A stretch of 64,000 bases of DNA, from assembly GCF_002127325.2 (NCBI RefSeq), contig NC_035436.2:81279716-81343715 (forward strand). The letters are read 5' to 3'. A program made the position numbers and the translations under genes. This document shows positions 22,823-33,106 of the stretch, one piece after another. This DNA comes from Helianthus annuus. Lineage: Eukaryota > Streptophyta > Magnoliopsida > Asterales > Asteraceae. Position 1 is the first letter of the stretch. Each line of letters starts with the position of its first letter. Below the pieces are notes generated by a model, which saw only the letters and a program-made list of their open reading frames with translations, had not been told where the DNA came from and made no database searches.

Positions 22823-24386
22823 ACCTCTGTTTTGTGAGGCGGTGTCACGCGCGCCGTTAAGACACAGATAGAATTTCGATCCCGCGGCCCAAGCGATAGA
22901 ATGCTAGACCGAGTCTTGAATTGAAAAGAATTGGATGCAGACAAAGCGTTGATAGCGAGTGGGAGTAGTTCGATCATACGAAACATTGATATGGCACACA
23001 GGGTTAGATGACGATTGATAAACGATAGCGAATGACGCGATTTTGATTCGACTAGATGCGATTTCGATTTGTTCCCACGTAAAACCCTCATGGCATGTTT
23101 CCATGAGAGTTGCTAATATGGAAAACACCACGTTTCCCATATTAGTTCTGTCCCGTGAAACGATGTCATGTACCCTAATTCTACACAACTGCGATGACTT
23201 CCAAGCGATAACCGAATATCGATAGGCAATAGACTCTGATAGTTGATAAGTGACGATTGTTGCGTTGCGAGCGACATGCGATTCGATTGAGTTGAGTATA
23301 CCATAAATTATAACTAATGCTAGCCCATATGTCCTTTTTCCACGAAGTCTGCTAATATGGTTAAAACACCACCATGTTTCGACCCTATTAGTTTTGTTTC
23401 GTGAAGCGGGGTCGTGCGTGCTAACATAACACAGGTAACGCGAGTATCGATGAGTGATAGCGACACACGATGAGAGTATTGAGTTGATGAGATAGGCGCG
23501 AAATGCGTTAAAGCGAAAAGCGGCGAGTGATTTTCGATACTCGTCTAGCGATCCACAATAAGTGATCCACACCAGGCGGTAGAAGTTCACACAGTAGTTC
23601 AATAGCCAGCGTTAGAGATTGCGAGATAAACACATGATGCGATTGCGATTTCGAGCCACATATCGAGTGAGTTTGATTGCGAGGTAGATCTAGCAAAACT
23701 GCGATTGAGTTACGATGTAGACTTACGACCAGTCTTGCGTTGCTCCAATTGCTCTTCGGGGTGAACTTACCTAAGTCCATCGATGTGGCAATTGCGTTGC
23801 ATACGCAGACTTGCGTGAAGTCTCGCAGTGATGCGACTTAGTTTTGTAAGCCTTGCGATCGATTTGTATTGTGTCGAAAATAACCATTATAATATAATAG
23901 GTCTAATAACGTCCAACTTCACATGGCACTTTCTTCACAAAGCTTCGGTAGTATGGTAAAGCACACCCTGCGCTACCCCTACTACTTATGTCCCGTGCTT
24001 TGGTGTCATGCTTTGTTGACATGGCCGAGGCCCTTGATCATGCTTTTAAACGTTATGGTACCATTAGAACTTCACTACGATCCCCGTGCACTGACCAAAA
24101 TAATCTCGTGTGCACCCGCGATTAGTTGTTCCTTGCACGTACATCGTACCTCATTCTAAGAGTGTTGTAGGGGTAAAATACATTATATAGTACATAGTGC
24201 TAGCGTTTAGATGGTGCTCGAATATAAGAGAAATAGAGTCCACATGCGATGATAGATGAAATAAGCTCCACACATAAAAGAAAACGATAGCGATAAGTCG
24301 TATTATTACAGCAACATTAGAAGCAAAATAACGTTGCTGTGGAGGACACCTGCGGAGACTGCGGTTGTTGCTGACTTCCTTCAGAG
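22823..24386 (-). mobile_element. A 3' non-coding region with repeated hairpin modules
   Basis: Holds the second half of the module split by K and further modules at about 23082-23175, 23315-23420 and 23905-24020. Between them the DNA is rich in GCGA/TCGC words. The best module has a 7-bp hairpin (CTCATGG/CCATGAG, 23087-23107) and a 9-bp hairpin (CTAATATGG/CCATATTAG, 23113-23145). Minus-strand frames here (for example 22904-23602) match no family I recognise and span the modules, so they are not called. Confidence 0.6.
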
Positions 24387-25526
24387 TTACGGTCCTGCGT
24401 GGCAGTGCTGTGTATGATGACCATACCAGTTGCAATTTGTGCAATAGCGACAATTTGCTTCTGGCGGGTGATGATACGTGCATGTGAAACACAGGGAATG
24501 AGGCCCATTGTAAGCACGTTTTGGTTGAACTGGAACTGCTCGGAGAGGTTTTGGTTGCGGCAGTCCAGTTGTTGAAGAGTCTGGGCTCACGGTCTTTCGT
24601 TTGCGGCTAGGTTGAGTTTCCTGAGATGGTGCAGTGTCGTTGTCGGATTCGCCTGATGATTTGACGGAGACATTGCCGGAGCAATCCTTAGAAGAACCTT
24701 CAGAGGAGTTGTCGGATGATCCATCGACCGATTCGCCAGAGGAATCGTCGGATGAGTTGATGATGATTGCTTGATAAGCTTGTTTGACAGGCTTCTTGGA
24801 GAAGAACCCGTCCAAGACTCGTTTACTGTTGATCTCTGTGGCTAAACGGTAGGCTTCTTCGATGGTAGCAGGTCTTGCAGCTTCGACAAAATCACCCACA
24901 CACTCAGGTAAGCCGCGGATGTACTTTTGAATGGCTTTCTTTGGAGTGTTGACTTGACTTGGGCAGATAGTACTAAGCTGCTTGAACCTTGCTGTATAGC
25001 CAGCATTGTCACCTTCGGTTTGCTTGATTTCCCAAAATTCGTTTTCTAGCTTCTGGGCTTCGTGAGGAGGACAACATTCTTCCTTCATGAGTTCCTTCAG
25101 CTCGTCCCAAGAGAGGGCGTAAGCTGCGGAGATCCCACGTTTGTTGCGTTCGGCGGTCCACCAGTCGAGTGCTCGTGATTTAAATACCTCAGTAGCACAA
25201 GTAGTACGGAAACTATCGGGACACCCACTTTGTCGAAGGGTGACTTCGATAGAATCGAACCACTGGAGCAGTTGGGTCACACCTCCTTCACCTGTGAATT
25301 CCATCGGGTCACAGGCTTTGAAGTGTTTGTAGAGGAAAGTAGATTGCGGCTCTTCCGTCTTAGAGTCCTTCGCGGCTCGAGCGTTGCTGAGAGAGTGCAC
25401 TTGAGCGACAATTTGAGGAATGAGCTTGACCACTTCCTTGGTCACAAGCGAGGCAATCCTCTTATCGACGCTTCGTTTGGCTCTTCTCCTAGCTATTCGT
25501 TTTGAGATAGAGTTGTTGGAAGGCAT
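24387..25526 (-). CDS. gag: Intact Gag of element A (379 aa)
   Basis: Structural Gag that would form cytoplasmic virus-like particles and bind element RNA. It starts at ATG 25526, with a stop codon just upstream. The N-terminus is Arg/Lys-rich. Residues about 75-245 form the retrotransposon Gag capsid domain: WFDSIEVTLRQSG, ALDWWTAER, then CCPPHEAQKLENEFWEIKQ and YTARFKQLSTICP. A Ser/Asp-rich acidic linker follows (about 255-325). One complete CCHC knuckle, CTNCNWYGHHTQHC, lies at the C-terminus. There is no stop inside, in contrast to all other coding regions here. No pol lies downstream, which defines A as gag-only. A short second frame (24317-24517) may be a frameshifted tail. Confidence 0.9.
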   Translation of the reverse strand: MPSNNSISKRIARRRAKRSVDKRIASLVTKEVVKLIPQIVAQVHSLSNARAAKDSKTEEPQSTFLYKHFKACDPMEFTGEGGVTQLLQWFDSIEVTLRQSGCPDSFRTTCATEVFKSRALDWWTAERNKRGISAAYALSWDELKELMKEECCPPHEAQKLENEFWEIKQTEGDNAGYTARFKQLSTICPSQVNTPKKAIQKYIRGLPECVGDFVEAARPATIEEAYRLATEINSKRVLDGFFSKKPVKQAYQAIIINSSDDSSGESVDGSSDNSSEGSSKDCSGNVSVKSSGESDNDTAPSQETQPSRKRKTVSPDSSTTGLPQPKPLRAVPVQPKRAYNGPHSLCFTCTYHHPPEANCRYCTNCNWYGHHTQHCHAGP

Positions 25527-26508
25527 CTAGACAGAGAGAGAGATTTGGAATGAGAGTCGATCATAATGGTTTTGAGTTTACGACGCGATTGAGCACGATC
25601 GTAACTTGTGATGTGCAATATAAATAGACTTCACATAGGAGCCATGTAGGAGACACGAAACTTCCTAGATTTCCACACAATGTCTTGATTGTACTTAGAT
25701 ATAGATAGTTGTAGTTCATACTTACACACATATATTGTGATTTAGAATGCACGAGGACGCGTTGAGAGAGGGAATGCGAGAGAAATCGGACAATTGGACA
25801 TTAGTTTTGTTGCGATCATTCGGTCTTCGTTTTGGATTGCGATGGTTGTGCGAGTTGTGCGTTTTGTAAAACAGGGAGCGAAAATTGATAATCGCAATTA
25901 AACACATAAAACGTAACTGAGTTCATCAAATCGTAAAATCCGGCGAGTTGTAGGCTTAGTAAAATACTCGGCGTGTCTTTGGAGATTTATGCTTCCACTG
26001 GGATGCCGACTACCCAAGGTAACTCAATCACACCCCACAATTTCGTGCACGCGCGTTGTCTTTGGAGATTTATGCTTCCACTGGGATGCCGCTCATGGCA
26101 TTCGTCCTCCTAGTCGTCGCGTGGCTCGAGTCATTGTGATGGTCGAGTCCCTGGTGAGAGCTTTTGAAAAATATTTTAGGGAGTGGAACGGTTCATTAAG
26201 GTACGGGTTTCACCGCTGACTTAACGGTTTCGTTCCCAATTGTGGTCGTGCTCATCGAATGAATCCGAGAGCTCCACTAGAATTTTGAAATGGAGGCTTT
26301 CGTCGAGGTATGGATGTCACTCCTAACTCAACGAAAGATTCTCGTGCCAGAATAATGCGCTGAGTGAGCAATCCTATCGAGAGTTACTGGTTTTCACAGC
26401 TGGTCTCGACCGGATCACTCGGTTGTGAGATGCGAGTATTTTCGAAAACATGTGTATTGTGTCAGCCTTAGGAACCGCTAAGTAGTATTTCAGCCTTAGG
26501 AAAAGCTT

Positions 26509-26547
26509 CTTTGTGTGAATGTCGTAGTATGCGGGGTTCACACAAAG
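26509..26547 (-). promoter_or_regulatory. 11-bp hairpin in A's leader
   Basis: Perfect arms CTTTGTGTGAA and TTCACACAAAG with a 17-nt loop, about 165 bp from the PBS. Conservation in other A copies is untested. Confidence 0.7.
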
Positions 26548-26591
26548 TCGTAGTTTTTGCTATTTCGATTGAAAGCGTCAGGTAGGCGCAA

Positions 26592-26613
26592 TACAAACCC
26601 TACTGGGTTTGTA
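26592..26613 (-). promoter_or_regulatory. 9-bp hairpin with 4-nt loop in A's leader
   Basis: Arms TACAAACCC and GGGTTTGTA, loop TACT, about 100 bp from the PBS. It is compact and perfect, so it should be stable in RNA. Confidence 0.75.
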
Positions 26614-26709
26614 CGAGGCAGCCTGTGGGTGCTTAGACTATAGACTAGGTCAATCTCTGAGACGTCAACCCGGACTAGGTCGAGTCTTGCCTAATTCCCT
26701 ATAGTTATG

Positions 26710-26721
26710 GCTCTGATACCA
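26710..26721 (-). other. Primer binding site of A
   Basis: Complement of TGGTATCAGAGC, 3 bp from the 5' LTR. Confidence 0.9.
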
Positions 26722-27511
26722 ATCTGTCACACCCCAACCAATGGCGGAATCATCCGGGCGCGGCACTAGGCGAATCAGATTGCTCAAGAGAATCCATAAC
26801 AACTACATTGCGATAATATTTATTACATTTGTTATCCCATACTAACAAACAATACAGTCACATAAGTTATCACAGATTTCTTGTCCTCTCGAACAATTCA
26901 AATCCGACAACTGAGTTTCTAGACTTCCTAGCTTGATTTGATGTAGACTTCGACTAAACCTGCAACATACGTTAAAACATTGTCAATACAAAAGTATTGG
27001 CGAGTATACAGGTTTGATATGTAATAGCATAATAGATTAAAAGTGTTGCGAATTCCCATGTGCATAAACGTAATACACGACATATATACTCACAAAACTG
27101 ATACTACCAGCTAAGTCCTCGATGCTCGATTCTTCGATGGCATAACTAGACCCCGTCGGGAGCAATAGTACTATACTAGTCGTGGTGGGACGTCACGAGT
27201 ATAAGTCCTAGCATACATGCAACTAGCATCACGTATATCTATGCAAACAGTTATTCGCAAGTGATAAATTGACCAATTGAATCATTCGTTTGATAAGTTC
27301 GATTTATAGGGAACGTATGTTACACCCAAAATTCGTTAAAAAGGGGTCAAGTATACTCACAGTGCGTATTTGGTTGGATTGACGGGATGATGCCTGAGAA
27401 TGCCCTGATTTCAGACTGATTACATGAGTATTGGATTACGCGCTAAATGGTATCGGAATACATGAAATTGGACGATAGTTAGCTCGAAAGTTGGCCCATT
27501 CGGATAAGCTG

Positions 27512-27650
27512 TTCGATCGAATAGTCAGCTCGATCGAGTGGGCTGCCCGATCGGCCAGCCCGTCCGATCGGCTAGCCTGGCCGATCGGCTGGACTGCTCG
27601 GTCGGCTGGGCCGCTCGATCGACTGGGCCGCTCGATCGGCCAGCCTGTCC
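27512..27650 (-). repeat. Second GATC array, 5' LTR copy
   Basis: As at 2705-2832 but with one extra 17-bp unit at about 27590-27606, so unit number varies between the LTRs of one element. Confidence 0.75.
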
Positions 27651-28446
27651 AGCTGTTTTTTGACGATTTTCGCGTGTTTTTCGGTGGTTTTGGTCGAGAC
27701 GCTGTTGTGACATGTTGAACAACTAAAATCCCATCAATTCCGACCTGTTCTAACGGCCGGGAATCACCCCGTTCCATCAGAACTGGCCGTTCTTGGCGGT
27801 GTTTCCGTGTTTAACCCGAAATTGGTCGTCTTTTCGGTAGGAATCAGATCCTTGCCCAACACGACACTAAGAATGAGTAGAAGGTCGGTACAAGCTCTGG
27901 TTCTACCGTTTTTAAGTATTTTGAGAGTAAAAGAGTTGAAAGAAGGTTGGAAAACCATCCTTCAATCCTTTTATTCGTGGTTATGAGTAGATCTGATGTG
28001 AAAACATTGATTATTCTTGCGGAAGTTCTTAGATCTGAGTTGTTCTTGGTGGAATGAGGCCAACACTTGAAGTTCATAAGAACTTCATGATGACATCACT
28101 CTAGAACTTCTCAAATCCATAACTTCTTGATTGGAAAACATAGATTTAGATGAGATTTATGTAGAATCGTATGGAAACCGTTCGGATCTGAGTTGTTCTT
28201 CATGGGATAACATCACTCTTGAAGAACTCCATGGTGACATCACCCTAGAACACTCCAAATCCATTGATATCACGGTTAGAAGTCGAAAATCGAAAGGTAG
28301 AAAGATGAAAGAATGCATATAGATCAAGGAAGAACAAGATTTGGGTTGAAAACTTACAAGAATCGCGAGAAATCGAGAGATTAAGGGGCTGGAACGTCTT
28401 GGTCGAGCAGCAGCAGTAACAACCAGTGTTTGGGGTGAATGAGGGG

Positions 28447-28454
28447 TATTTATA
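28447..28454 (-). promoter_or_regulatory. TATA box of A's 5' LTR
   Basis: Sense TATAAATA within CCTATAAATACCCC, 30 bp downstream of the 17-bp array. This is the promoter that would drive the element. Confidence 0.75.
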
Positions 28455-28485
28455 GGTAAGGGAGGAGGGAAAAGGAGAAAAAGTG

Positions 28486-28689
28486 GGCTGGATCGGTTGG
28501 CCCGCTCGATCGGCCGGCCCAGCCGATCGGCTGGCCCGTTTGATCGGCCGGCCCAGCCGAATGGCTGGCTTGTCCGATCGGCCGGCCCAGCCGATCGGCT
28601 CTCCCTTTCGATCGGGCGGCCAAGCCGTTCGGCTGGTCTGTTCGATCGACTGGCCCAGCCGTTTGGCTGGCCCGTCCGTAGGGAAGCCT
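28486..28689 (-). repeat. 17-bp GATC tandem array, 12 units (5' LTR)
   Basis: Same 17-bp unit structure as the left copies, with unit-specific substitutions. Located upstream of the TATA box on the sense strand. Confidence 0.9.
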
Positions 28690-29170
28690 TTCGATCCACG
28701 TTTTTGGTGCGTTTACGACTGTTTGGGCCATATTTTCATATATTTATATTATTATTTAGTTACTTATCATAATTACTCACAAAAGGGTCGTATATACATA
28801 TCTATATAACCAATATTCAGTGCGATGATCGAGTTACGCGTGCCTTCGAGTGCGTTCCTCGATGTGATGTGCCACAATGATTATCGGGGTACTACTTTGC
28901 CCGTTAGTCTTTGTTAGCGTTGCTTGTTTATGTTTTGACAACTCACGGTTATCGAGGAGGGCAGAATAGGTCCTCACTCAATGTCATCGTGAGCGTTATT
29001 ATTTGCGAAAATAGCTTTGTAATAGTGATAAAATATGCGTAATTATTCGATTATACTTCGATCTAGTGATATATCTGATATAGTTACATTATGATCCGAA
29101 TCTCTAGTGCTAGCCGTAACGAGTGTATCGAGTAGTAACAACGCACGAAGGTGCGGGTTGTTACAATGTG

Positions 29171-29279
29171 GGTGACTAGGTGTACGACAAGCATGATGAT
29201 AGGATGAGGAGTGTACGGGCTGGGGAGGGGTGTGCGGTTGGGCTAGTAAAATTTATAACATCATATATCCAAGCATACA
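29171..29279 (-). repeat. 3' LTR of D, second piece
   Basis: A 109-bp stretch between the right TSD of A and the start of C. By position it continues the D LTR from 1913. ATACA (29275-29279) is the left TSD of C. Confidence 0.5.
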
Positions 29280-31524
29280 TGTCACACCCTAAAATACCAC
29301 CTAGAGAATGTCCCTGTTAGGCGTGTGACGTACCAATAATGAGCCACTAATTACATTCAACCCATACAAGTTTCTAAATAAAGTTCTTAATCATTAATAA
29401 AATACCATCAACAAGTTTAAATGAAAACCAATATGTTCAGCGGAAGAAAATAGTAAACCAAAGTTAATCTGTTTCAAAACCAATGTATAGTGTCAAGTAT
29501 TCAATCACATGAATCTCTCCAGTCGACCCATGACCACTCCAGCTACTCCAGACAGCAAGTTCCCAAATCCAAGATATCTTACGACCTGCGAGCATGCAAC
29601 AAGTGTATCAGACAACGCTGGTGAGTTCATAGTTTTACGAAAACGTTGGTTACCAAGTGTTTAGTTAATCCATTGAATTTAATGTTGATAATACCCCGAA
29701 TACAAGACGACTCCTGATTTACATTGCCCTTTCTCCAATGCTCATATCAAAGCATTGGTCATGACTAGGTCATTTGTTCAACACTCGTCCTCCCAGGTAC
29801 GGGGTGAGGTTTCCAAACCTAAGTAGCGCTACTAACTAATACCATGTTACCTCTCAGGTAACCAAACAACACAGAGGGACTTTAAAGGTGATAGGATGAG
29901 TATATTATCCAACATAACCGATTTACAACAAGACGTATTCCTCTCAGGAATACCCAAACAAGTTACCCAAAACCTATCCCTCCCAGAGATACCCAAAGAC
30001 TGTCCCGACCACCGGGACGCATGCTCAAGAGAGATGAACTCACCTTAGGTTTGCTCGGTAGATAAATATGTTTATCCTAAACTTGGTCAACCGCGTCCTA
30101 TAACGGTTACCACTTGTTAAGACCGTATGCAAGTAGCTCACGTATAACACATAGTTCATACACGTATCAAGTAATCACGTATTTCACATATTTTCACATG
30201 ATCGACAGGCAGTGTACCAAGATTACGTAATTCACATATAACACGCATTTCACAAGTAGTGTACGATCATACGACCCAAACACGAGTGTGCGACTCAACA
30301 AAAGACAAAAGTGGAGCCAGGCCCTTTTGAATTGTGCGATCAAACAACACAATTCCTTTTTATAATTTTGTATACTTAACATCAATTGTGTGACCTTAAT
30401 TATTCTAGCAATAATCATTATCATTAGTCCTTCAATCGAATTACCTAGCATTGTTGCATCTTCAAGATTCATTCATCATATTAACACATCTATGAATATG
30501 TCATAACACAACCTCATCGGACATCAACTTCCTAAGATTATTAACAGTAATTATTCTCACAATCACTATCAATCGAAATGATTCAAGCATCACTTTCCAC
30601 TGTTTATATAATTCAAACCCTCATTAAATCATCAACAATACAGTAGCACTCAAATCTTCAATATTATACAACCTTCATCCTCGATTGACGAGAGCACTAG
30701 CATATTATATCCAATCTAAATATACATACATGACATAAATAAGTTGCACACATATTAAGCTATTAACAAGCACATGACTACTGACAATTCTCATGCAAAT
30801 TTGAAACATAATGGCCGACAATGTGAAGTGATCATTATCAAAGAAATAATCAACATATTACTCAACATATTATAACACTTTTATAAATCATAATCACATG
30901 AAGAACAATCAAATAATAATTAACATAAATATGGACGTACTAACCGAGGTCTTCGACTAATAGAGTGATGTCTCGAGAGGGGGGGGGGTCTCCTGCCGCT
31001 GATGATCGAACTCCAAGGGGATGTGCTAGGGTTTTCAAAAGAATGGTACGTATCTTCTAATACCTATACATATAACACAACATATAACACAAAAGGTGGT
31101 TTGGGCCCGGTTTGGGTTTGAGGGTCTTAGGCCAAGATCCTTGGGTTATGAAACCAAGATGTTTGATCCACTCAACAATGCACTACTCGGGTTAGGCCTC
31201 ATTTGTTACGGGCCGAAGAAACAACATATGCAAAGAGTTGGGGTCAGGTGCTTCGATTGGACTCAAGTGTGAGGTCGAGGTGAGCGTGTGTGCATGTAGC
31301 CCATTAACATGTGCGGCGGCCCATCTAACTCAATTAGACATCAACATCTAGAATAGCCCACGGGCACCCTCAATCATACACAAATACGTTTTTCATTTAA
31401 CAAGTTTAACATTGACACGAGCATGTAACCAATTAAATCATAATAAGGAATGTAAACGAGGAATAATAAGGAATTAGGATCACAAAACTAAGAGACACTG
31501 ACCATAAAATTTTGGGTTGTCACA
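29280..31524 (-). repeat. 3' LTR of C (2245 bp)
   Basis: TGTCACACC...TTGTCACA, followed by the polypurine tract on the plus-strand right. It contains the hairpin family at 29735-30018 and a 10-bp palindrome GTAGCGCTAC near 29823. No gene; the small frame at 30194-30472 recurs in the other LTR and has no domain. Confidence 0.95.
29735..30018 (-). repeat. Family of short hairpins sharing one loop in C's LTR
   Basis: 29735-29758 CCAATGCT/AGCATTGG; 29786-29801 CGTCCT-CCC-AGG(T)ACG; 29846-29862 GTTACCT-CTC-AGGTAAC; 29935-29953 GTATTCCT-CTC-AGGAATAC; 29975-29991 TATC(C)CT-CCC-AG(A)GATA; 30002-30018 GTCCCG/CGGGAC. Four share a CCT-CYC-AGG core but have different outer stems. The right LTR keeps most of them (about 56770-57060). 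Confidence 0.8.
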
Positions 31525-31783
31525 TCATCCCCAACTTGAAAGAAATTTCGTCCTGAAATTTGACAAGTAAGCACAGAAGAGTGAAGCGATAGAAACTCTA
31601 ATTAAACTATATGTAATACTACACAAATAATAATCACAAATAATAATCATGCATTACACGCAATCATTAAGCATCCAGATAACTGCACAGACACCACGTA
31701 AACCAAATTGTAAAAACAGGATTGCAAGATCAGTTGGGTGCCACATCATCCCCAACTTGAAAGGGAATTTCGTCTCGAAATTC
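31525..31783 (-). other. Duplicated polypurine tract and hairpin module of C
   Basis: Next to the LTR: a TTGGGGATGA tract (31525-31536) with hairpin AAATTTC/GAAATTT (31543-31561). About 200 bp further in, a second tract with perfect hairpin GAATTTCG/CGAAATTC (31765-31783), preceded on the plus strand by TGCCACA, which looks like an LTR edge. The inner hairpin is within the end of the decayed integrase frame. Confidence 0.75.
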
Positions 31784-32643
31784 ACCAATGATATCAAAAG
31801 TTGGTCCCACCATCTGAACAATCGAGGATAACAGAGCTTCACCTGATCTTTGCATTCTCACGGGAACTTTGGTCCACCTCTTGAGTTCCACCGAACTCTC
31901 ACGATTGAAATTTGAGAGTGTTAACAGTGGGTTCCTCAACAAGGGTATCACAAGTATTGCGTCAAATAGACGCTTCTTTAGGTTCGAGACATAAATGACA
32001 TCGTGTACGATACCTAATTCGTCAGGTAACTCGAGTTTGTAGGTTATGCTACCGATTCTTCCCAGACTGTTGAAAGGTCCATCGTGTCGTCAGGCAAGCT
32101 CGCCATGCTTTCCAAGCATTCCACACCCTCCCAGGGTAAGACTTTCAACACGATACGATTGCCTACAACGATCTTCCAGCGTTTCCCATGTTTATCTGCT
32201 TTCCTGACGGTCACGCGTTGCCGCCAATCGACTCCTAATCCAAACAACCTTCCCAAGAGTTTCGAGTACCAGTCCTGGACCAGTAATTAAGTTGTCATCC
32301 ATCTTAGTCTAGCAAGAATGTTGGCATTATTGTCTATGTAATGCCTCAATAGAGCTGTCTGGTTACCAAAATGATAACTGCCGCAGTAGTACTCAACCAT
32401 AGGTAAGAGTCCTTCAAATTTGCACCAAGGCCAGTCACACACATGCTCGCAGCATGTCTTTGAGTGCCAGGAGAGTTCGTTTTCTCTGATCGTTTCTCCA
32501 ACGGCGATGAGCAATGCTCTGGTCCTGCCGTGAGCCAAGGGTGTTGTGTATTGCCTGACATAAATCATGCATAGATCGAATTCAAAGGTATCAACAGTTG
32601 GAACCTCGTGCCTAAAAGCCGCTTCTCTCAGAGGAACATTCAT
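31730..32643 (-). pseudogene. pol: C integrase remnant
   Basis: Fragments in several frames. 31730-31951 covers the tail down to EFRDEI, which is encoded by the inner hairpin. 32044-32256 has the VLKVLPWEGV segment corresponding to the [11 protein letters not shown] block of B and G. 32287-32643 corresponds by position to the integrase core but no catalytic D or E can be trusted. Many stops and frameshifts separate them. Identified by order and by alignment with B, D and G by eye. Confidence 0.65.
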
Positions 32644-33106
32644 AACTGTGAAGACTCATCAGTTTTCTTGATTGGAAGAAAGTGTGCTGGTAACTTGAGT
32701 CCATCAACGATCACCCAAGTGATAATGTTTCCGTTTTGAGTGGTAAGTAGACCAGTGCCAGAATCCATGGCAGTCTGTGCCCATTTCCATATGAGTGTTT
32801 CTGGTTGTTGGCACAAGCGATAGGTTTCTGATATTCCACCTTGTCTTTCGCACGTAAATCGTCCCTATGCTCGGCTACGTGGGCCTTCATACCCGGTTGC
32901 TAGTTTAGGATTTACAAATTCTAATGACTCTCATCAAAACCCAGACGACTAGAATATCGATGCCGGTGTCCTTTGCTCAACATAAATTTCCTACAGTTAC
33001 TGTATGATGAGATCCACATTCGTTCCATGAGGTAGCGAATATCGTCTGACCTGCCAAGGTTGCTTCTCCATTCCCCACATGGGTTTGACTTGAAAATCCT
33101 CTTCCT
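32644..33106 (-). mobile_element. C: eroded linker between integrase and RNase H
   Basis: About 460 bp of minus-strand pol that aligns with G 40560-40990 by eye. It corresponds to the integrase zinc-finger and RNase H-integrase linker region. No usable frame. Confidence 0.5.

Larger units (their letters stand above)
25527..26709 (-). mobile_element. Structured leader of element A
   Basis: About 1.2 kb between PBS and gag. It contains a 35-bp direct repeat (25974-26008 and 26057-26091, 83 bp apart), two hairpins with similar loops (about 26185-26235 and 26290-26333), an 11-bp hairpin (26509-26547) and a 9-bp hairpin with a TACT loop (26592-26613). Such elements near the PBS are where packaging or dimerisation signals lie in retroelements; that role here is inference. 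Confidence 0.65.
1914..29165 (-). mobile_element. Element A: gag-only (TR-GAG type) gypsy element carrying B and K
   Basis: Complete element: 3' LTR 1914-18984 (enlarged by B and by an internal duplication), polypurine tract, a long 3' non-coding region, an intact gag (24387-25526), a structured leader, PBS (26710-26721) and 5' LTR (26725-29165). ATGTG flanks it at 1909-1913 and 29166-29170. No protease, RT, RNase H or integrase is visible, so it must borrow pol functions. This matches the described class of terminal-repeat retrotransposons with a GAG domain. LTR divergence is about 2.5% over the first 830 bp by eye. Confidence 0.85.
26725..29165 (-). repeat. 5' LTR of A (2441 bp)
   Basis: Starts TGTCACACC and ends TTGTTACA on the plus strand. 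It is undisturbed and serves as the reference for the damaged 3' LTR. It contains both GATC arrays and a TATA box. It lacks a 30-40-bp stretch near 28900 that is present in the left copies (about 17200 and 18690). Confidence 0.95.

Noticed and set aside
22904..23602. A 232-codon minus-strand frame in A's 3' region
   Set aside because: No recognisable domain; it spans the repeated hairpin modules and GCGA-rich words, and the frame is not kept between modules.
28486..28689. CRISPR-like array
   Set aside because: Contiguous 17-bp units without spacers in a plant nuclear element.
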